Positions 42,608 through 51,703 of a stretch of DNA of 64,000 nt are shown one piece after another. The notes beneath the pieces were generated by a model. That model was not told the DNA's origin. It worked only from the letters and a program-made list of their open reading frames with translations, and did not search any database. Positions within the stretch are counted from its first letter, which is position 1, and every line of letters starts with the position of its first letter. The stretch spans positions 186,001-250,000 of the forward strand of contig CALNXN010000009.1 in NCBI GenBank assembly GCA_942490645.1, in the 5' to 3' direction. The position numbers and the translations under genes were made by a program. The DNA comes from CALNXN01 sp942490645. Lineage in GTDB: Bacteria > Pseudomonadota > Alphaproteobacteria > Rhodobacterales > Rhodobacteraceae.

Positions 42608-42708
42608 TAACGAGGGTGAATGCGATTCCGCACGGCCTCAAGGACGTACCGGGCAGTGCCCGGCGCTTCGCCTCCTTGACCCCGCGCAGAATCACGGAAG
42701 GTGAAACG

Positions 42709-44358
42709 ATGGAAGCGGATTTTGTAATTGTCGGTGCAGGCAGCGCCGGATGTGCGATGGCCTTCCGGCTGAGCGAGGCCGGGGCGTCTGTGCTGGTGAT
42801 CGAGCATGGCGGCACGGATGCGGGCCCGTTCATTCAGATGCCGGCGGCGCTGAGTTTTCCGATGAACATGAAGCGGTATGATTGGGGTTATCAGTCCGAA
42901 CCGGAGCCGCATTTGGGTGGCCGCAGGTTGGTGTGTCCGCGCGGCAAGGTGATCGGCGGGTCATCGTCGATCAACGGCATGGTCTATGTGCGCGGTCATG
43001 CAATGGATTTTGATCATTGGTCCGAAGCTGGTGCCGATGGTTGGGCCTACGCGGACGTTCTGCCGTATTTCAAGCGGATGGAGCATTGGCACGACGGGGG
43101 GCACGGGGGCGACCGGGCGTGGCGCGGAACGGATGGACCCCTGCACGTCAGCCGTGGTCCGCGCGCGAACCCGCTTTATCACGCCTTTGTGGAGGCGGGA
43201 CGGCAAGCCGGCTACGAAGTGACGGATGATTACAACGGTGAAAAGCAGGAAGGCTTTGGACCATTTGAGCAAACGGTTTGGAATGGGCGGCGCTGGTCAG
43301 CGGCCAACGCCTATTTGCGTCCAGCGCTCAAGCGACCGAACTGCGATCTGGTCAGGGGGTTGGTCGAGCGGGTGGTGATCGAGGATCGGCGCGCCGTGGG
43401 TGTGGCGCTGGCGGGCGGTCAGGTGATCCGCGCGCGGCGCGAGGTCATATTGGCGGCCTCCGCCATCAATTCCCCGAAGCTTCTGATGCTTTCGGGGATC
43501 GGACCGGCCGCACATCTGGCTGAGCACGGGATTGACGTGGTGGCAGACCGCCCAGGCGTGGGCCAGAACCTGCAAGACCACCTAGAGTTATATGTGCAGA
43601 TGGCCTCAAAACTGCCTATCACCCTCTATAAACACTGGAATTTGGTGTCGAAAGCGCTGATCGGGGCGCAATGGCTGTTCACCAAGACGGGGCTGGGGGC
43701 CTCGAACCAGTTCGAAAGCTGTGGGTTCATCCGGTCCCAGGCGGGTGTGCCTTACCCGGATATCCAGTTTCACTTTTTGCCGATCGCGGTGCGCTATGAT
43801 GGTCAGGCCGCAGCTGAAGGGCATGGGTTTCAGGCTCATGTCGGGCCGATGCGCTCGCCGTCGCGCGGTCATATCAGCCTCGCCTCTTCAGACCCTGCGC
43901 AGGCGCCAAAGATCGTGTTCAACTACATGTCGACCGATCAGGACTGGCAGGATTTCCGCCGATGCATTCGTCTCACGCGGGAAGTGTTCGCACAGGAGGC
44001 ATTCGCGCCTTTCGTCAAGCACGAGATACAGCCCGGAGATGCCGCCCAGAGCGATGCGGAGCTGGATGCCGTGATCCGCGAGCATGCCGAAAGCGCCTAT
44101 CACCCCTGTGGCACCTGTCGCATGGGGCGCGCGGATGATCCGACGGCGGTTGTCGATCCGCAAACCCGTGTCATCGGGGTCGATGGTCTGCGCGTCGCTG
44201 ACAGCAGCGTCTTTCCTCGCATCACCAATGGCAATCTGAATGGGCCGTCGATCATGGTTGGCGAAAAGGCGTCTGATCACATTCTGGGGCGCGGGATGTT
44301 GGCGCGCTCAAACGATGTGCCTTGGATGCATCCCGATTGGCAAACATCTCAGCGGTGA
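42709..44358 (+). CDS. betA: Choline dehydrogenase
   Basis: A 549-residue GMC-family flavoprotein that oxidises choline to betaine aldehyde at the inner membrane. The FAD-binding GAGSAG lies at residues 9-14, with CPRGKVIGGSSSINGMVYVRG in the GMC signature region and PCGTCRMG near the C terminus. It is the last gene of the bet operon. The ATG at 42709 was chosen over an in-frame upstream start in the intergenic hairpin region. Confidence 0.95.
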   Translation: MEADFVIVGAGSAGCAMAFRLSEAGASVLVIEHGGTDAGPFIQMPAALSFPMNMKRYDWGYQSEPEPHLGGRRLVCPRGKVIGGSSSINGMVYVRGHAMDFDHWSEAGADGWAYADVLPYFKRMEHWHDGGHGGDRAWRGTDGPLHVSRGPRANPLYHAFVEAGRQAGYEVTDDYNGEKQEGFGPFEQTVWNGRRWSAANAYLRPALKRPNCDLVRGLVERVVIEDRRAVGVALAGGQVIRARREVILAASAINSPKLLMLSGIGPAAHLAEHGIDVVADRPGVGQNLQDHLELYVQMASKLPITLYKHWNLVSKALIGAQWLFTKTGLGASNQFESCGFIRSQAGVPYPDIQFHFLPIAVRYDGQAAAEGHGFQAHVGPMRSPSRGHISLASSDPAQAPKIVFNYMSTDQDWQDFRRCIRLTREVFAQEAFAPFVKHEIQPGDAAQSDAELDAVIREHAESAYHPCGTCRMGRADDPTAVVDPQTRVIGVDGLRVADSSVFPRITNGNLNGPSIMVGEKASDHILGRGMLARSNDVPWMHPDWQTSQR

Positions 44359-44361
44359 TGG

Positions 44362-44383
44362 TTTGTTAACTTCGGTTAACAAA
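44362..44383. other. Perfect TTCG-loop inverted repeat after betA
   Basis: Arms TTTGTTAAC and GTTAACAAA with a TTCG loop. It may be an RNA hairpin ending the bet operon, although a T run is missing. The TTAA half-sites also resemble CtrA boxes but with six bases between instead of seven. Confidence 0.5.
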
Positions 44384-44422
44384 AATCGTTGCGTTTGAGT
44401 GTGGGGCCGTATCCTTTGTGGG

Positions 44423-45076
44423 ATGCGGTTCTTCGTGATCATATTGGCATGTTTTGCCGCCAGCGGCGCGCTTGCGTCGGAGGTGTCGGGATCGGTGCGC
44501 GTGATCGATGGGGATACCATCGACCTAAACGGTGTGCGGGTGCGGTTGCATGGCATCGATGCGCCGGAACAGAACCAATCCTGCCGAACGGAGCAGGGGT
44601 TGGAATGGGCCTGCGGCGCCTGGGTTACGGCGCAGGTAAAGGCGCGTTTTGAAGGCCGACAGGCCCTGTGCACGCAAGTGGATATTGACCGCTATGATCG
44701 GATTGTCGCCACCTGCGTTGTGGATGGTGTGGATGTCGGCCAAGCGATTGTCGCCGATGGTCTGGCCTTTGCGTACAGGCGATATTCTCTCGCCTATGAT
44801 CTGGATGAAAAAGCCGCCGCCGTTTCTGACAGAGGGTTGCATGGGATGCGGGTGCAATCGCCTTCGCAGTTCCGCCGAACCCGGGCCGTTGGGCGTATCC
44901 CGCTGGATCGCAGCTGCGCGATCAAGGGCAATATTTCGAGCGGCGGTACGCGTATTTACCACATGCCGGGTCAAGCCGATTACGAGCGTACGGGCATCCG
45001 CGAGAACAAGGGCGAGCGCTGGTTTTGCAGCGAAGCCGAAGCGCAGGCTGCAGGCTGGCGGCGCGCCAAGCGCTAG
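44423..45076 (+). CDS. Secreted thermonuclease (SNase-like)
   Basis: A 217-residue protein with a signal peptide (residues 1-18) and an SNase-type nuclease domain. VIDGDTI (D29, D31), RLHGIDAPE and QVDIDRYDRIVATC are the metal-binding and catalytic regions. The C-terminal part after about residue 150 (YHMPGQADYERT, GERWFCSEAEAQAAGW) is a conserved extension found in such bacterial nucleases. It should act on extracellular or periplasmic nucleic acids. The 3' end overlaps the convergent scfR-like gene by four bases. Confidence 0.9.
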   Translation: MRFFVIILACFAASGALASEVSGSVRVIDGDTIDLNGVRVRLHGIDAPEQNQSCRTEQGLEWACGAWVTAQVKARFEGRQALCTQVDIDRYDRIVATCVVDGVDVGQAIVADGLAFAYRRYSLAYDLDEKAAAVSDRGLHGMRVQSPSQFRRTRAVGRIPLDRSCAIKGNISSGGTRIYHMPGQADYERTGIRENKGERWFCSEAEAQAAGWRRAKR

Positions 45077-46473
45077 CCGACCTGATAGGGCAACACATCG
45101 CGCTGGTTCGGATCGACGGTCAACTGCCGCTCCAACGGCGGAACGGAGCGTTGATGGCAATTGGCGCGCTCGCAGATGCGGCAGGAAATCCCGATAGGCT
45201 CGAACGCATCCGCACGCCCCAAATCCAGACCATCCGCATAAACCAGATCGCCCGCATGGCGCACCTCGCAGCCCAGCGAAATCGCGAAACGTCGCACAGG
45301 CGCGCCAAAACGGCCCGCAGGTTTTGACACATCGCGCGCCAAGCTGATGTAGCGTACCCCATCGGGGGTTTCGGCCAGCTGACGCAGGAATTGACCCGGT
45401 AATTCAAAGGCCCTGTGCACGTTCCAGAGCGGGCAGGCGCCGCCAAATCGCGCGAATTGCAACCGGGTCGCTGAGTGCCTTTTGGTGATGGTGCCGGCCT
45501 GGTCGACACGCACGAAAAAGAACGGAATACCTTTGGCCCCCGGACGTTGCAGCGTTGAAAGACGGTGGGCCACTTGTTCAATGGATGCGCCAAAGTGACC
45601 GGCCAAAACCTCCAGATCATGGCGGCATTCTGCTGCGACAAGTTGAAACGCCGCATAGGGCATCAACGCGGCTCCGGCGAAGTAGTTGGCCAAACCGATT
45701 TTCGCGATTCCACGGGCCTGTGGGCTGTGAAACCGGGCAAGGTCCAATGTGGCTTCGAGCAGCGCCTCCTGTTTGATCAGCGCGACTTGCAACAGCAGTT
45801 GAAAGGTCTGGGTTTCCGGCGCCGTGCGGCGGGACAGGCGCAGGATCTTGGTCGCTGGATCAAAGCTGCGCAATCGGTCTGTGTCTGCAAATTCGACCGT
45901 CACTCCGCTGTTGCCGAGGGCGGATGTCGCGGCGACGCGAATGTTGCGGTGCCCGCCTTCCTTGGTGGCAAAATGTTCCGCTGCGCGGTCCACCGCATCA
46001 ATGTAATTGTCGCAATAGTGAAAGAAATCGCGCACCTCTTCCCAAGGACTTGGCGTGGCGCGCGCATCCTCACGGCCCAGTGCCTCGTCGAGTGAGGCGA
46101 GCCTTTCCTGCATCTGGCGGTAGCTGCGGTGCAACGTCAAAAAAGCATGTGCAAAGCTGGGTGCATTGGAAGCCGCCAGCCGCAGGTCCGCCATCGGAGG
46201 CATGTCCGCTTCGAAAACCGGATCGGCCATCGCTTCGCGCATATCGCTGACAAGGCGCTCGCTATCCCCGGTGGAAAGCTCGGTGACATCAAGCCCGAAT
46301 TCCTGTGCCAACGCCAAAACCACCGTGGTGCTGACTGGCCTGTTGTTGTTCTCCATTTGGTTGAGGTAGGGCAGCGACACGCCGAGCTTGGCGGCAAAGT
46401 CTTTTTGCGTATGGCCCAGACGCGTGCGCAATTCACGCAGTTTGGCCCCGGCATATAGTTTCTGTGTCGCCAT
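45073..46473 (-). CDS. pccR: ScfR-type short-chain fatty acyl-CoA regulator (PccR-like)
   Basis: A 466-residue XRE-type regulator with an N-terminal helix-turn-helix (about 10-65; AKLRELRTRLGHTQKDFAAK) and a long C-terminal part with an IrrE-like region (ANYFAGAALMPYAAFQL) and a DUF2083-like region holding CRICERANCHQR. Rhodobacter sphaeroides PccR has this architecture and controls propionyl-CoA carboxylase and methylmalonyl-CoA mutase genes. Here pccB, pccA and mcm lie close by. TTTGCAAA boxes sit upstream of this gene, so autoregulation is likely. Assignment to PccR rather than another ScfR is based on this context. Confidence 0.85.
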   Translation of the reverse strand: MATQKLYAGAKLRELRTRLGHTQKDFAAKLGVSLPYLNQMENNNRPVSTTVVLALAQEFGLDVTELSTGDSERLVSDMREAMADPVFEADMPPMADLRLAASNAPSFAHAFLTLHRSYRQMQERLASLDEALGREDARATPSPWEEVRDFFHYCDNYIDAVDRAAEHFATKEGGHRNIRVAATSALGNSGVTVEFADTDRLRSFDPATKILRLSRRTAPETQTFQLLLQVALIKQEALLEATLDLARFHSPQARGIAKIGLANYFAGAALMPYAAFQLVAAECRHDLEVLAGHFGASIEQVAHRLSTLQRPGAKGIPFFFVRVDQAGTITKRHSATRLQFARFGGACPLWNVHRAFELPGQFLRQLAETPDGVRYISLARDVSKPAGRFGAPVRRFAISLGCEVRHAGDLVYADGLDLGRADAFEPIGISCRICERANCHQRSVPPLERQLTVDPNQRDVLPYQVG

Positions 46474-46485
46474 TGAGGTGCGCCC

Positions 46486-46524
46486 TTTGCAAATTTGCAG
46501 ATTCGCTCAGAGTAACTTTGCAAA
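46486..46524. promoter_or_regulatory. ScfR/PccR boxes upstream of the regulator gene
   Basis: TTTGCAAA occurs at 46486-46493 within TTTGCAAATTTGC and again at 46517-46524. PccR in R. sphaeroides is reported to bind TTTGCAAA-type repeats. The regulator gene starts only 13 bases away on the minus strand. Confidence 0.72.
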
Positions 46525-46575
46525 CTGCCCTGAACAAGGTGCCGCCAAGATGGTTAACAGCCCCCTAATGCAGGG

Positions 46576-47805
46576 TCAAAGCCCTGGGTTTTCTCGCGCC
46601 AGACGGGCTTCGCGACGGTAGACGACGATGATGGACGCAATGGCGGCCAAGGCAGTAGCGAGCATCATGTAAAGCAGCGGGTAAGCGCCCGAAGTGGGCG
46701 TTAGGAAGGCGCCCACCTGATCGGCCAGCACCGCGCCGCCGCCAATCATGATCGCGCCGCCCAAGCCTGAGGCGGTGCCAGCAAGATGCGGGCGAACGCT
46801 CAGCATGCCGGACGTGGCATTCGGGATCACCAGCCCATTTCCGAGCCCCACAAGTGTCATCATTCCAAAAAATACGAATGCGCTACCGTACCCAGTGTAA
46901 AAGAGGATTAGTGAGATCAACGTCCCGCCCGCATTGAAAAAACAGCCCCATAGGATCATCTGATTGATGCCAACACGAGCGGCAAACCGCCCGGTCAGGA
47001 AGTTTCCAAGGAAATAACCGATAGCCGGTGCGCCGAAATAGAGCCCCAATTCGGAAGCGGACATCCCGAATACGACGGATCCCACAAACGGCGCTCCACC
47101 CAGATATGCAAAAAACGATCCAGAGCAGAAGGCCGATGCCAATGCATAGCCCCAAAAGCGCGGGGAGGTGAGTAATTCGGGGTAATCACCGAACTGAGCG
47201 CGCAGGGATTTGCCGCTGACTGTGGCTGTCTCGCCAAGATCGGACCAAGCCAGCCACCAGGTCAGCGCCCCGAGAATGAAGAGAACCCAAAAATTCGCTT
47301 TCCATCCAAAGAATTCGTCCAACACACCGCCCAGCATAGGGCTGACCATAGGGACGACCGCCATGCCCATCGTGACATAGCCGAGCATTGATGCGGCCTG
47401 ATCCTGTTCGAACATGTCGCGCACCACGGCGCGGCTAAGTACCATGGCAACCGCGATCATGGCCTGGCACATCCTGAAAAACAGGTAGATTTCGGCGTTC
47501 GGGGCAAAAATACAGCCCAGCGTCGCCACAAGGAAAATCGCTATGCCCCAAAGGATCACGGGCCTGCGGCCAATATTGTCGGCGATAGGCCCGATCACGA
47601 TCTGCAAGATGGCGCTGACGCCAAGATAAAACGAAACCGATCGCTGCATCACACGGTATTCGGTTTCGAAATACGCGGTCATGCTCGTGAGGCTCGGTAA
47701 AAAGATGTTCATGACCATTGCCGACATGCCTGCGAGCAGAATCAGCGTCATGACATGTGGAGGGGTCGATCGATCCAGAAACCTGATCCGCGGCGATGTG
47801 TTCAT
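46576..47805 (-). CDS. Bcr/CflA-family multidrug MFS transporter
   Basis: A protein of 409 residues with twelve helices. Family motifs include ADNIGRRPVILWG (loop between helices 2 and 3) and LSRAVVRDMFEQDQAASMLGYVTMGMAVVPMVSPMLGG in helices 4-5, a Bcr/CflA hallmark. Such proteins export chloramphenicol, bicyclomycin or other compounds. It is divergent from pccB, and the ScfR boxes lie between, so it could respond to short-chain acyl-CoA, which is unusual for an efflux pump. The substrate is unknown. Confidence 0.88.
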   Translation of the reverse strand: MNTSPRIRFLDRSTPPHVMTLILLAGMSAMVMNIFLPSLTSMTAYFETEYRVMQRSVSFYLGVSAILQIVIGPIADNIGRRPVILWGIAIFLVATLGCIFAPNAEIYLFFRMCQAMIAVAMVLSRAVVRDMFEQDQAASMLGYVTMGMAVVPMVSPMLGGVLDEFFGWKANFWVLFILGALTWWLAWSDLGETATVSGKSLRAQFGDYPELLTSPRFWGYALASAFCSGSFFAYLGGAPFVGSVVFGMSASELGLYFGAPAIGYFLGNFLTGRFAARVGINQMILWGCFFNAGGTLISLILFYTGYGSAFVFFGMMTLVGLGNGLVIPNATSGMLSVRPHLAGTASGLGGAIMIGGGAVLADQVGAFLTPTSGAYPLLYMMLATALAAIASIIVVYRREARLARENPGL

Positions 47806-47867
47806 TCAAAACAGGTAATCCGGCGCTTTCTTGATGTCCACGCATACCAGCTATGCACTCAGCGAAA

Positions 47868-47921
47868 GTTTGCGAGTTTGCAGTTTGCAGATTTCGAAGT
47901 GAAAAGACTTTGCAAATTTGC
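47868..47921. promoter_or_regulatory. ScfR/PccR boxes between MFS gene and pccB
   Basis: TTTGCAAATTTGC lies at 47909-47921, identical over 13 bases to the box before the regulator gene. Three more TTTGC elements (TTTGCGAG, TTTGCAG, TTTGCAG) lie at 47870-47890. The position in the divergent gap suits control of pccB and possibly the MFS gene. Confidence 0.75.
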
Positions 47922-47987
47922 TAGAAAGCCCTTCGTATGACACTTGGCATTAGATAGACTGCGCCAAATCAATCAAACGGGTGCGCC

Positions 47988-49520
47988 ATGAAAGACATAC
48001 TCTCGCAGCTAGAAGACCGCCGTGAAACAGCCCGCTTGGGTGGTGGTCAAAAACGGATCGACGCGCAGCATGGCCGTGGCAAGCTGACCGCGCGCGAACG
48101 TGTGGACCTGCTGCTGGATGAGGGCTCTTTTGAAGAGTTCGATATGTTCGTGACACACCGAAATACTGATTTTGGCATGGAAAAACAAAAGCCTGCGGGT
48201 GATGGTGTTGTAACGGGCTGGGGCACGATCAATGGGCGCCTTGTCTATGTGTTCAGTCAGGATTTCACGGTTCTGGGCGGCTCCGTTTCTGAAACCCACG
48301 CCAAGAAGATCTGCAAGATCATGGATATGGCCGTGCAGAATGGCGCACCGGTGATCGGCATAAACGATTCCGGTGGCGCGCGCATTCAAGAGGGTGTGGA
48401 TTCGCTAGCAGGATACGGCGAGGTGTTTCACCGCAATATTACCGCCAGTGGTGTCGTCCCGCAGATCAGCGTGATCATGGGGCCATGTGCCGGGGGCGCG
48501 GTCTATTCACCAGCCATGACAGATTTCATTTTCATGGTCAAAGACAGCTCTTACATGTTCGTCACTGGGCCAGACGTGGTCAAAACCGTCACCAACGAAC
48601 ATGTCACAGCCGAGGAGTTGGGCGGCGCGTCAACGCACACCAAGAAATCCTCTGTTGCGGATGCGGCGTTTGAAAATGACGTTGAGGCGCTTGCTGAAGT
48701 TCGGCGGTTGGTCGATTTTCTGCCCGCCAACAACCGCGAAAAGCCGCCAGTGCGCCCGTTTTTCGATGATCCGGACCGGATTGAATCCTCGCTCGACACG
48801 CTGGTGCCGGCCAACCCCAACACGCCGTATGACATGAAGGAATTGATCCTGAAGCTGGCGGACGAGGGGGATTTCTACGAGATACAGGAAGACTTTGCCA
48901 AGAATATCATCACCGGGTTCATCCGCATCGAAGGGCGCACCGTGGGCGTCGTGGCCAACCAGCCTATGGTGTTGGCCGGATGTCTGGATATTGACAGCTC
49001 ACGCAAGGCCGCGCGGTTTGTGCGCTTTTGTGATGCCTTCGAAATTCCGATCCTGACGCTGGTGGATGTGCCGGGCTTCTTGCCGGGCACGTCGCAAGAA
49101 TACGGTGGGGTGATCAAACACGGCGCGAAACTGTTGTATGCCTATGGTGAGGCGACGGTGCCGATGGTGACGGTGATCACGCGCAAGGCTTACGGCGGGG
49201 CCTATGTGGTGATGGCGTCCAAACATCTGCGGGCCGATTTCAACTACGCCTGGCCCACGGCAGAAGTGGCCGTGATGGGCGCAAAGGGCGCCACGGAAAT
49301 CATCCACCGCGGCGATCTGGGCGACCCCGAAAAGATCGCAGCACACACGGCTGAATACGAAGAGCGGTTTGCCAATCCCTTCGTCGCGTCCGAGCGCGGG
49401 TTCGTTGACGAGGTGATCCAGCCCCGCAGCACCCGCAAACGGGTCGCGCGCGCGTTCGCGTCCCTGCGCAACAAGCAGACGCATTTGCCGTGGAAGAAGC
49501 ACGACAATATTCCGTTGTGA
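47988..49520 (+). CDS. pccB: Propionyl-CoA carboxylase beta chain
   Basis: A 510-residue carboxyltransferase. It uses carboxybiotin carried by PccA to make methylmalonyl-CoA from propionyl-CoA. The family regions include INDSGGARIQEGVDSLAGYGE, GPCAGGAVYSPAMTDFIFM and VPGFLPGTSQEYGGVIKHGAKLL. Neighbours scfR, pccA and mcm support it. ScfR boxes lie upstream. A cupin-like gene follows 10 bases after the stop. Confidence 0.96.
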   Translation: MKDILSQLEDRRETARLGGGQKRIDAQHGRGKLTARERVDLLLDEGSFEEFDMFVTHRNTDFGMEKQKPAGDGVVTGWGTINGRLVYVFSQDFTVLGGSVSETHAKKICKIMDMAVQNGAPVIGINDSGGARIQEGVDSLAGYGEVFHRNITASGVVPQISVIMGPCAGGAVYSPAMTDFIFMVKDSSYMFVTGPDVVKTVTNEHVTAEELGGASTHTKKSSVADAAFENDVEALAEVRRLVDFLPANNREKPPVRPFFDDPDRIESSLDTLVPANPNTPYDMKELILKLADEGDFYEIQEDFAKNIITGFIRIEGRTVGVVANQPMVLAGCLDIDSSRKAARFVRFCDAFEIPILTLVDVPGFLPGTSQEYGGVIKHGAKLLYAYGEATVPMVTVITRKAYGGAYVVMASKHLRADFNYAWPTAEVAVMGAKGATEIIHRGDLGDPEKIAAHTAEYEERFANPFVASERGFVDEVIQPRSTRKRVARAFASLRNKQTHLPWKKHDNIPL

Positions 49521-49530
49521 GGTGCTGTTG

Positions 49531-50208
49531 ATGAAAATCAGCAAAGATCAAAGGGAAGCGTGGAAGCAAAAGCCTGAAAACGATGCATTCAAAGATGCGT
49601 TGGCGTCTGAGATAATGCCGACAGGAGTTTTGGATCTTGAAAGGCTGTACCAACTCGCCGCGAAAAACGGCCTGGGGGATCTGCAATCTGAATACGAGCA
49701 TCTCAATCCGGGCCAAATCAGAATGAACATCGGCAACAGGTTGCGGCCGATATGGAAGTCGGGTGATTTGAAAGGATTGGAAGGTCAGTCGATCCCTTGT
49801 GCTGAAAATGGCTCCCACCCCTTTAAAAACCACGCCTTCACCATCTCCCACGCCGACGATGGCAAGTTCGTGGGTCAGGGCCTGCGCGCGTTTTTCGAAT
49901 ACCGCGAGTTGGGCATCAAGGACGCCACCCAAGGCAAATTCGGCGCGCATGTGATCCGTGCCGTGCCGGGTGAAGAATCGCCCGGCGCGTGGCACAGCCA
50001 TGAACTGGAGTTCCAGATGGTCTACGTGACCAAAGGCTGGGTCGTCTTTGAATACGAGGGCGAGGGGGAGCATATGCTGCGCGCGGGGTCTTGCGTGCTG
50101 CAACCACCCGGCATCAAGCACCGCGAGGTGCGCCATTCCGACGATATGGAACTGATCGAGATCATCTCTCCAGCGGATTTCCACACACAGGACGAAACCG
50201 CCCCATGA
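49531..50208 (+). CDS. Cupin-domain protein
   Basis: A protein of 225 residues with a charged N-terminal part of about 110 residues and a C-terminal cupin. The cupin motif is GAWHSHELEFQMVYVTKGWVVFEYEG with His and Glu metal ligands, followed by GSCVLQPPGIKHREVRHS. The activity is unknown. The ATG at 49531 was chosen because GAGG lies eight bases upstream; GTG at 49522 is possible. It lies in the pccB-pccA interval and probably belongs to the propionate transcript. It ends with a four-base overlap with the next gene. Confidence 0.75.
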   Translation: MKISKDQREAWKQKPENDAFKDALASEIMPTGVLDLERLYQLAAKNGLGDLQSEYEHLNPGQIRMNIGNRLRPIWKSGDLKGLEGQSIPCAENGSHPFKNHAFTISHADDGKFVGQGLRAFFEYRELGIKDATQGKFGAHVIRAVPGEESPGAWHSHELEFQMVYVTKGWVVFEYEGEGEHMLRAGSCVLQPPGIKHREVRHSDDMELIEIISPADFHTQDETAP

Positions 50209-50594
50209 TCAAATCCACCGCCCTCGCCACGGCCCTGAGCCTGACCGCACTGCCTGCAGCGGCGATTGATGTGCCGTCAGGCCAGCCGGTGGAGCTGTGG
50301 GAGGTGCTGGTGGACATGGTCGAGGCCGAGACGTGGCTGCGGTTCCGCTTTTTAGCGCCCCAGATCGCGCGCGACGGCGGGGGTATCTCCTTTGCCCAAG
50401 CGGAGGATGATCTGGCCTTTTTGTGCAACGATGTCGCCTTGCCCTACATGCGGGATTACACGCTTGATGGCGATGTTATCGTGATCAGCCTGCTGGATAG
50501 GACCGTGGATTTCGGGGCCTCTGACCCTGACGCCACACAGTTCATCGACGTATTTCGCCCTGAAAACGGCTCCTGTATTTGGGAGGGTTTATGA
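50205..50594 (+). CDS. Small secreted protein (DUF6497-like)
   Basis: A 129-residue protein with a clear signal peptide (MIKSTALATALSLTALPAAA), so it is likely periplasmic. It is acidic, with a conserved WLRFRFLAPQIARDGGGISF segment and a lone cysteine pair. I think it belongs to the DUF6497 group of Rhodobacterales proteins, but this is from memory and uncertain. It overlaps the cupin gene stop by four bases and lies in the pcc region. Confidence 0.65.
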   Translation: MIKSTALATALSLTALPAAAIDVPSGQPVELWEVLVDMVEAETWLRFRFLAPQIARDGGGISFAQAEDDLAFLCNDVALPYMRDYTLDGDVIVISLLDRTVDFGASDPDATQFIDVFRPENGSCIWEGL

Positions 50595-50808
50595 TGAAAC
50601 CACAATATGTTGCGGATCAAAGCTCATCCAAAGGGTCATTTGAGGCTTTGGTGACACAAAGCCGCCGATCGCATCTGATCACATATCTTTTACCCTCTGA
50701 TTCCCGTATGGTGCGCGCAGGGATGACCCAAGCGTCCCTGAATTGGAAAGTGGGCATGCCGTGGCCGAGGTCACGGGTGTCTGTAAAGCAAAGTGACAGG
50801 AGAAACAG

Positions 50809-50943
50809 ATGTCAAAGAGCATCAAACTTTTGGCTATGTTCGGCTTTGTCGCCGTCGTGGCTGCCTGCGCGCGTGAGCAGGAAGAACTGGTCGTGGTTGA
50901 GCCGATTTCGGAAGAACCCGTCTACACAGGCAAATACAAGTAA
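50809..50943 (+). CDS. Small lipoprotein, 44 residues
   Basis: A short gene missed by common length cut-offs. It has a strong ribosome-binding site (AGGAG) and begins MSKSIKLLAMFGFVAVVAAC, a signal peptide with lipobox AAC. The acidic tail EEPVYTGKYK is short. The mature lipoprotein would be about 25 residues. It lies in the pccB-pccA interval. Function is unknown. Confidence 0.7.
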   Translation: MSKSIKLLAMFGFVAVVAACAREQEELVVVEPISEEPVYTGKYK

Positions 50944-50952
50944 TGTCTGTCC

Positions 50953-50976
50953 AAGGCAGGCGTTCGCGCCTGCCTT
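50953..50976 (+). terminator. Perfect TTCG-loop hairpin
   Basis: AAGGCAGGCG (50953-50962) pairs fully with CGCCTGCCTT (50967-50976) around a TTCG loop, nine bases after the small lipoprotein stop. No T run follows, so it may be an attenuator or mRNA-stability element. Confidence 0.65.
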
Positions 50977-51009
50977 GACCCTTTGGCCCCTGCAGCGATG
51001 GGGGTGCAT

Positions 51010-51357
51010 ATGCTGAAACATCGCGGGTTCCCGGGCCGCTTGGCCGGAACAGACTATCAATTCACCCTTCGCAGGTTCAATCCGCGCGGTGTCACGCCGC
51101 TGACGGAACGTATCCGTTTTCCTGATCGGAAACCCGCAGACCGGCGTGCGGATCTGGCGTTTTTCAAGGCGCTGTGGGAGCATTTCGGCAATGAGCCGTT
51201 CGAGCGTGGCAATCTTGATGCCGGGCGATTGTCGTGGTTTTTCGGCCGTGAAGTGCTGCCCGCGACCGATCCATTTGATCCCGAAAGCTATGAGGCCGAA
51301 CTGGTTATCAACGAAGCTTTGGCGCGTTCGACCATGCCGGATGCATTTGACCCATGA
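51010..51357 (+). CDS. Hypothetical protein in the pccB-pccA interval
   Basis: A 115-residue protein that I do not recognise. It starts MLKHRGFPGRLAGTDYQFTL and ends DAFDP. It is basic at the N terminus and acidic at the C terminus, has no signal peptide or membrane segment, and is likely cytoplasmic. GGGGG lies just upstream of the ATG at 51010; ATG at 50998 is an alternative. Its conserved-looking composition and location suggest a co-transcribed gene of the propionate operon, but this is inference. Confidence 0.6.
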   Translation: MLKHRGFPGRLAGTDYQFTLRRFNPRGVTPLTERIRFPDRKPADRRADLAFFKALWEHFGNEPFERGNLDAGRLSWFFGREVLPATDPFDPESYEAELVINEALARSTMPDAFDP

Positions 51358-51703
51358 TCGGCATTAATTCGCTCACAAATGGCGCCAACCGGCAATCATC
51401 GGCTCATCCTGAGGTTGTGCCTAAATTTCCACTGGTGAATGCAACTCACGCGAGTAGATTGATGCTTGAGGATCAGGGCGTCTATCCCCGCCCCGGATCT
51501 TTGTACACCTTTCGTACCCCTTCCCCTGGCGGGCAGTTTGGCGCTATTTCGCGTACACTGCCCGCCTTCTTCTTTTTCACAGACAGCTGTGTAAGGCGGC
51601 GGTGCTCCGCCGGAGCGACCAAGCCCGCGTCAGCACCTCTGGCAATGCGTCTCTCGGGGCTGTATTCTTGGATCAAAACAACAATCATCCGAGGATACGA
51701 TCG
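51358..51703. other. Intergenic stretch without a supported gene
   Basis: A 346-base interval. The plus-strand frame crossing it from 51354 is poor in protein-like features and overlaps the small lipoprotein gene at 51704, so I reject it. A GCTCCGCCGGAGC palindrome lies near 51604. No clear promoter stands out. Confidence 0.4.

Noticed and set aside
44362..44383. CtrA binding site
   Set aside because: The TTAA halves are spaced by six bases rather than the seven expected, so the hairpin reading is preferred.
50579..51016. 145-codon frame over the small lipoprotein gene
   Set aside because: It is in another frame, has no family signal, and the 44-residue lipoprotein with strong ribosome-binding site explains the region better.
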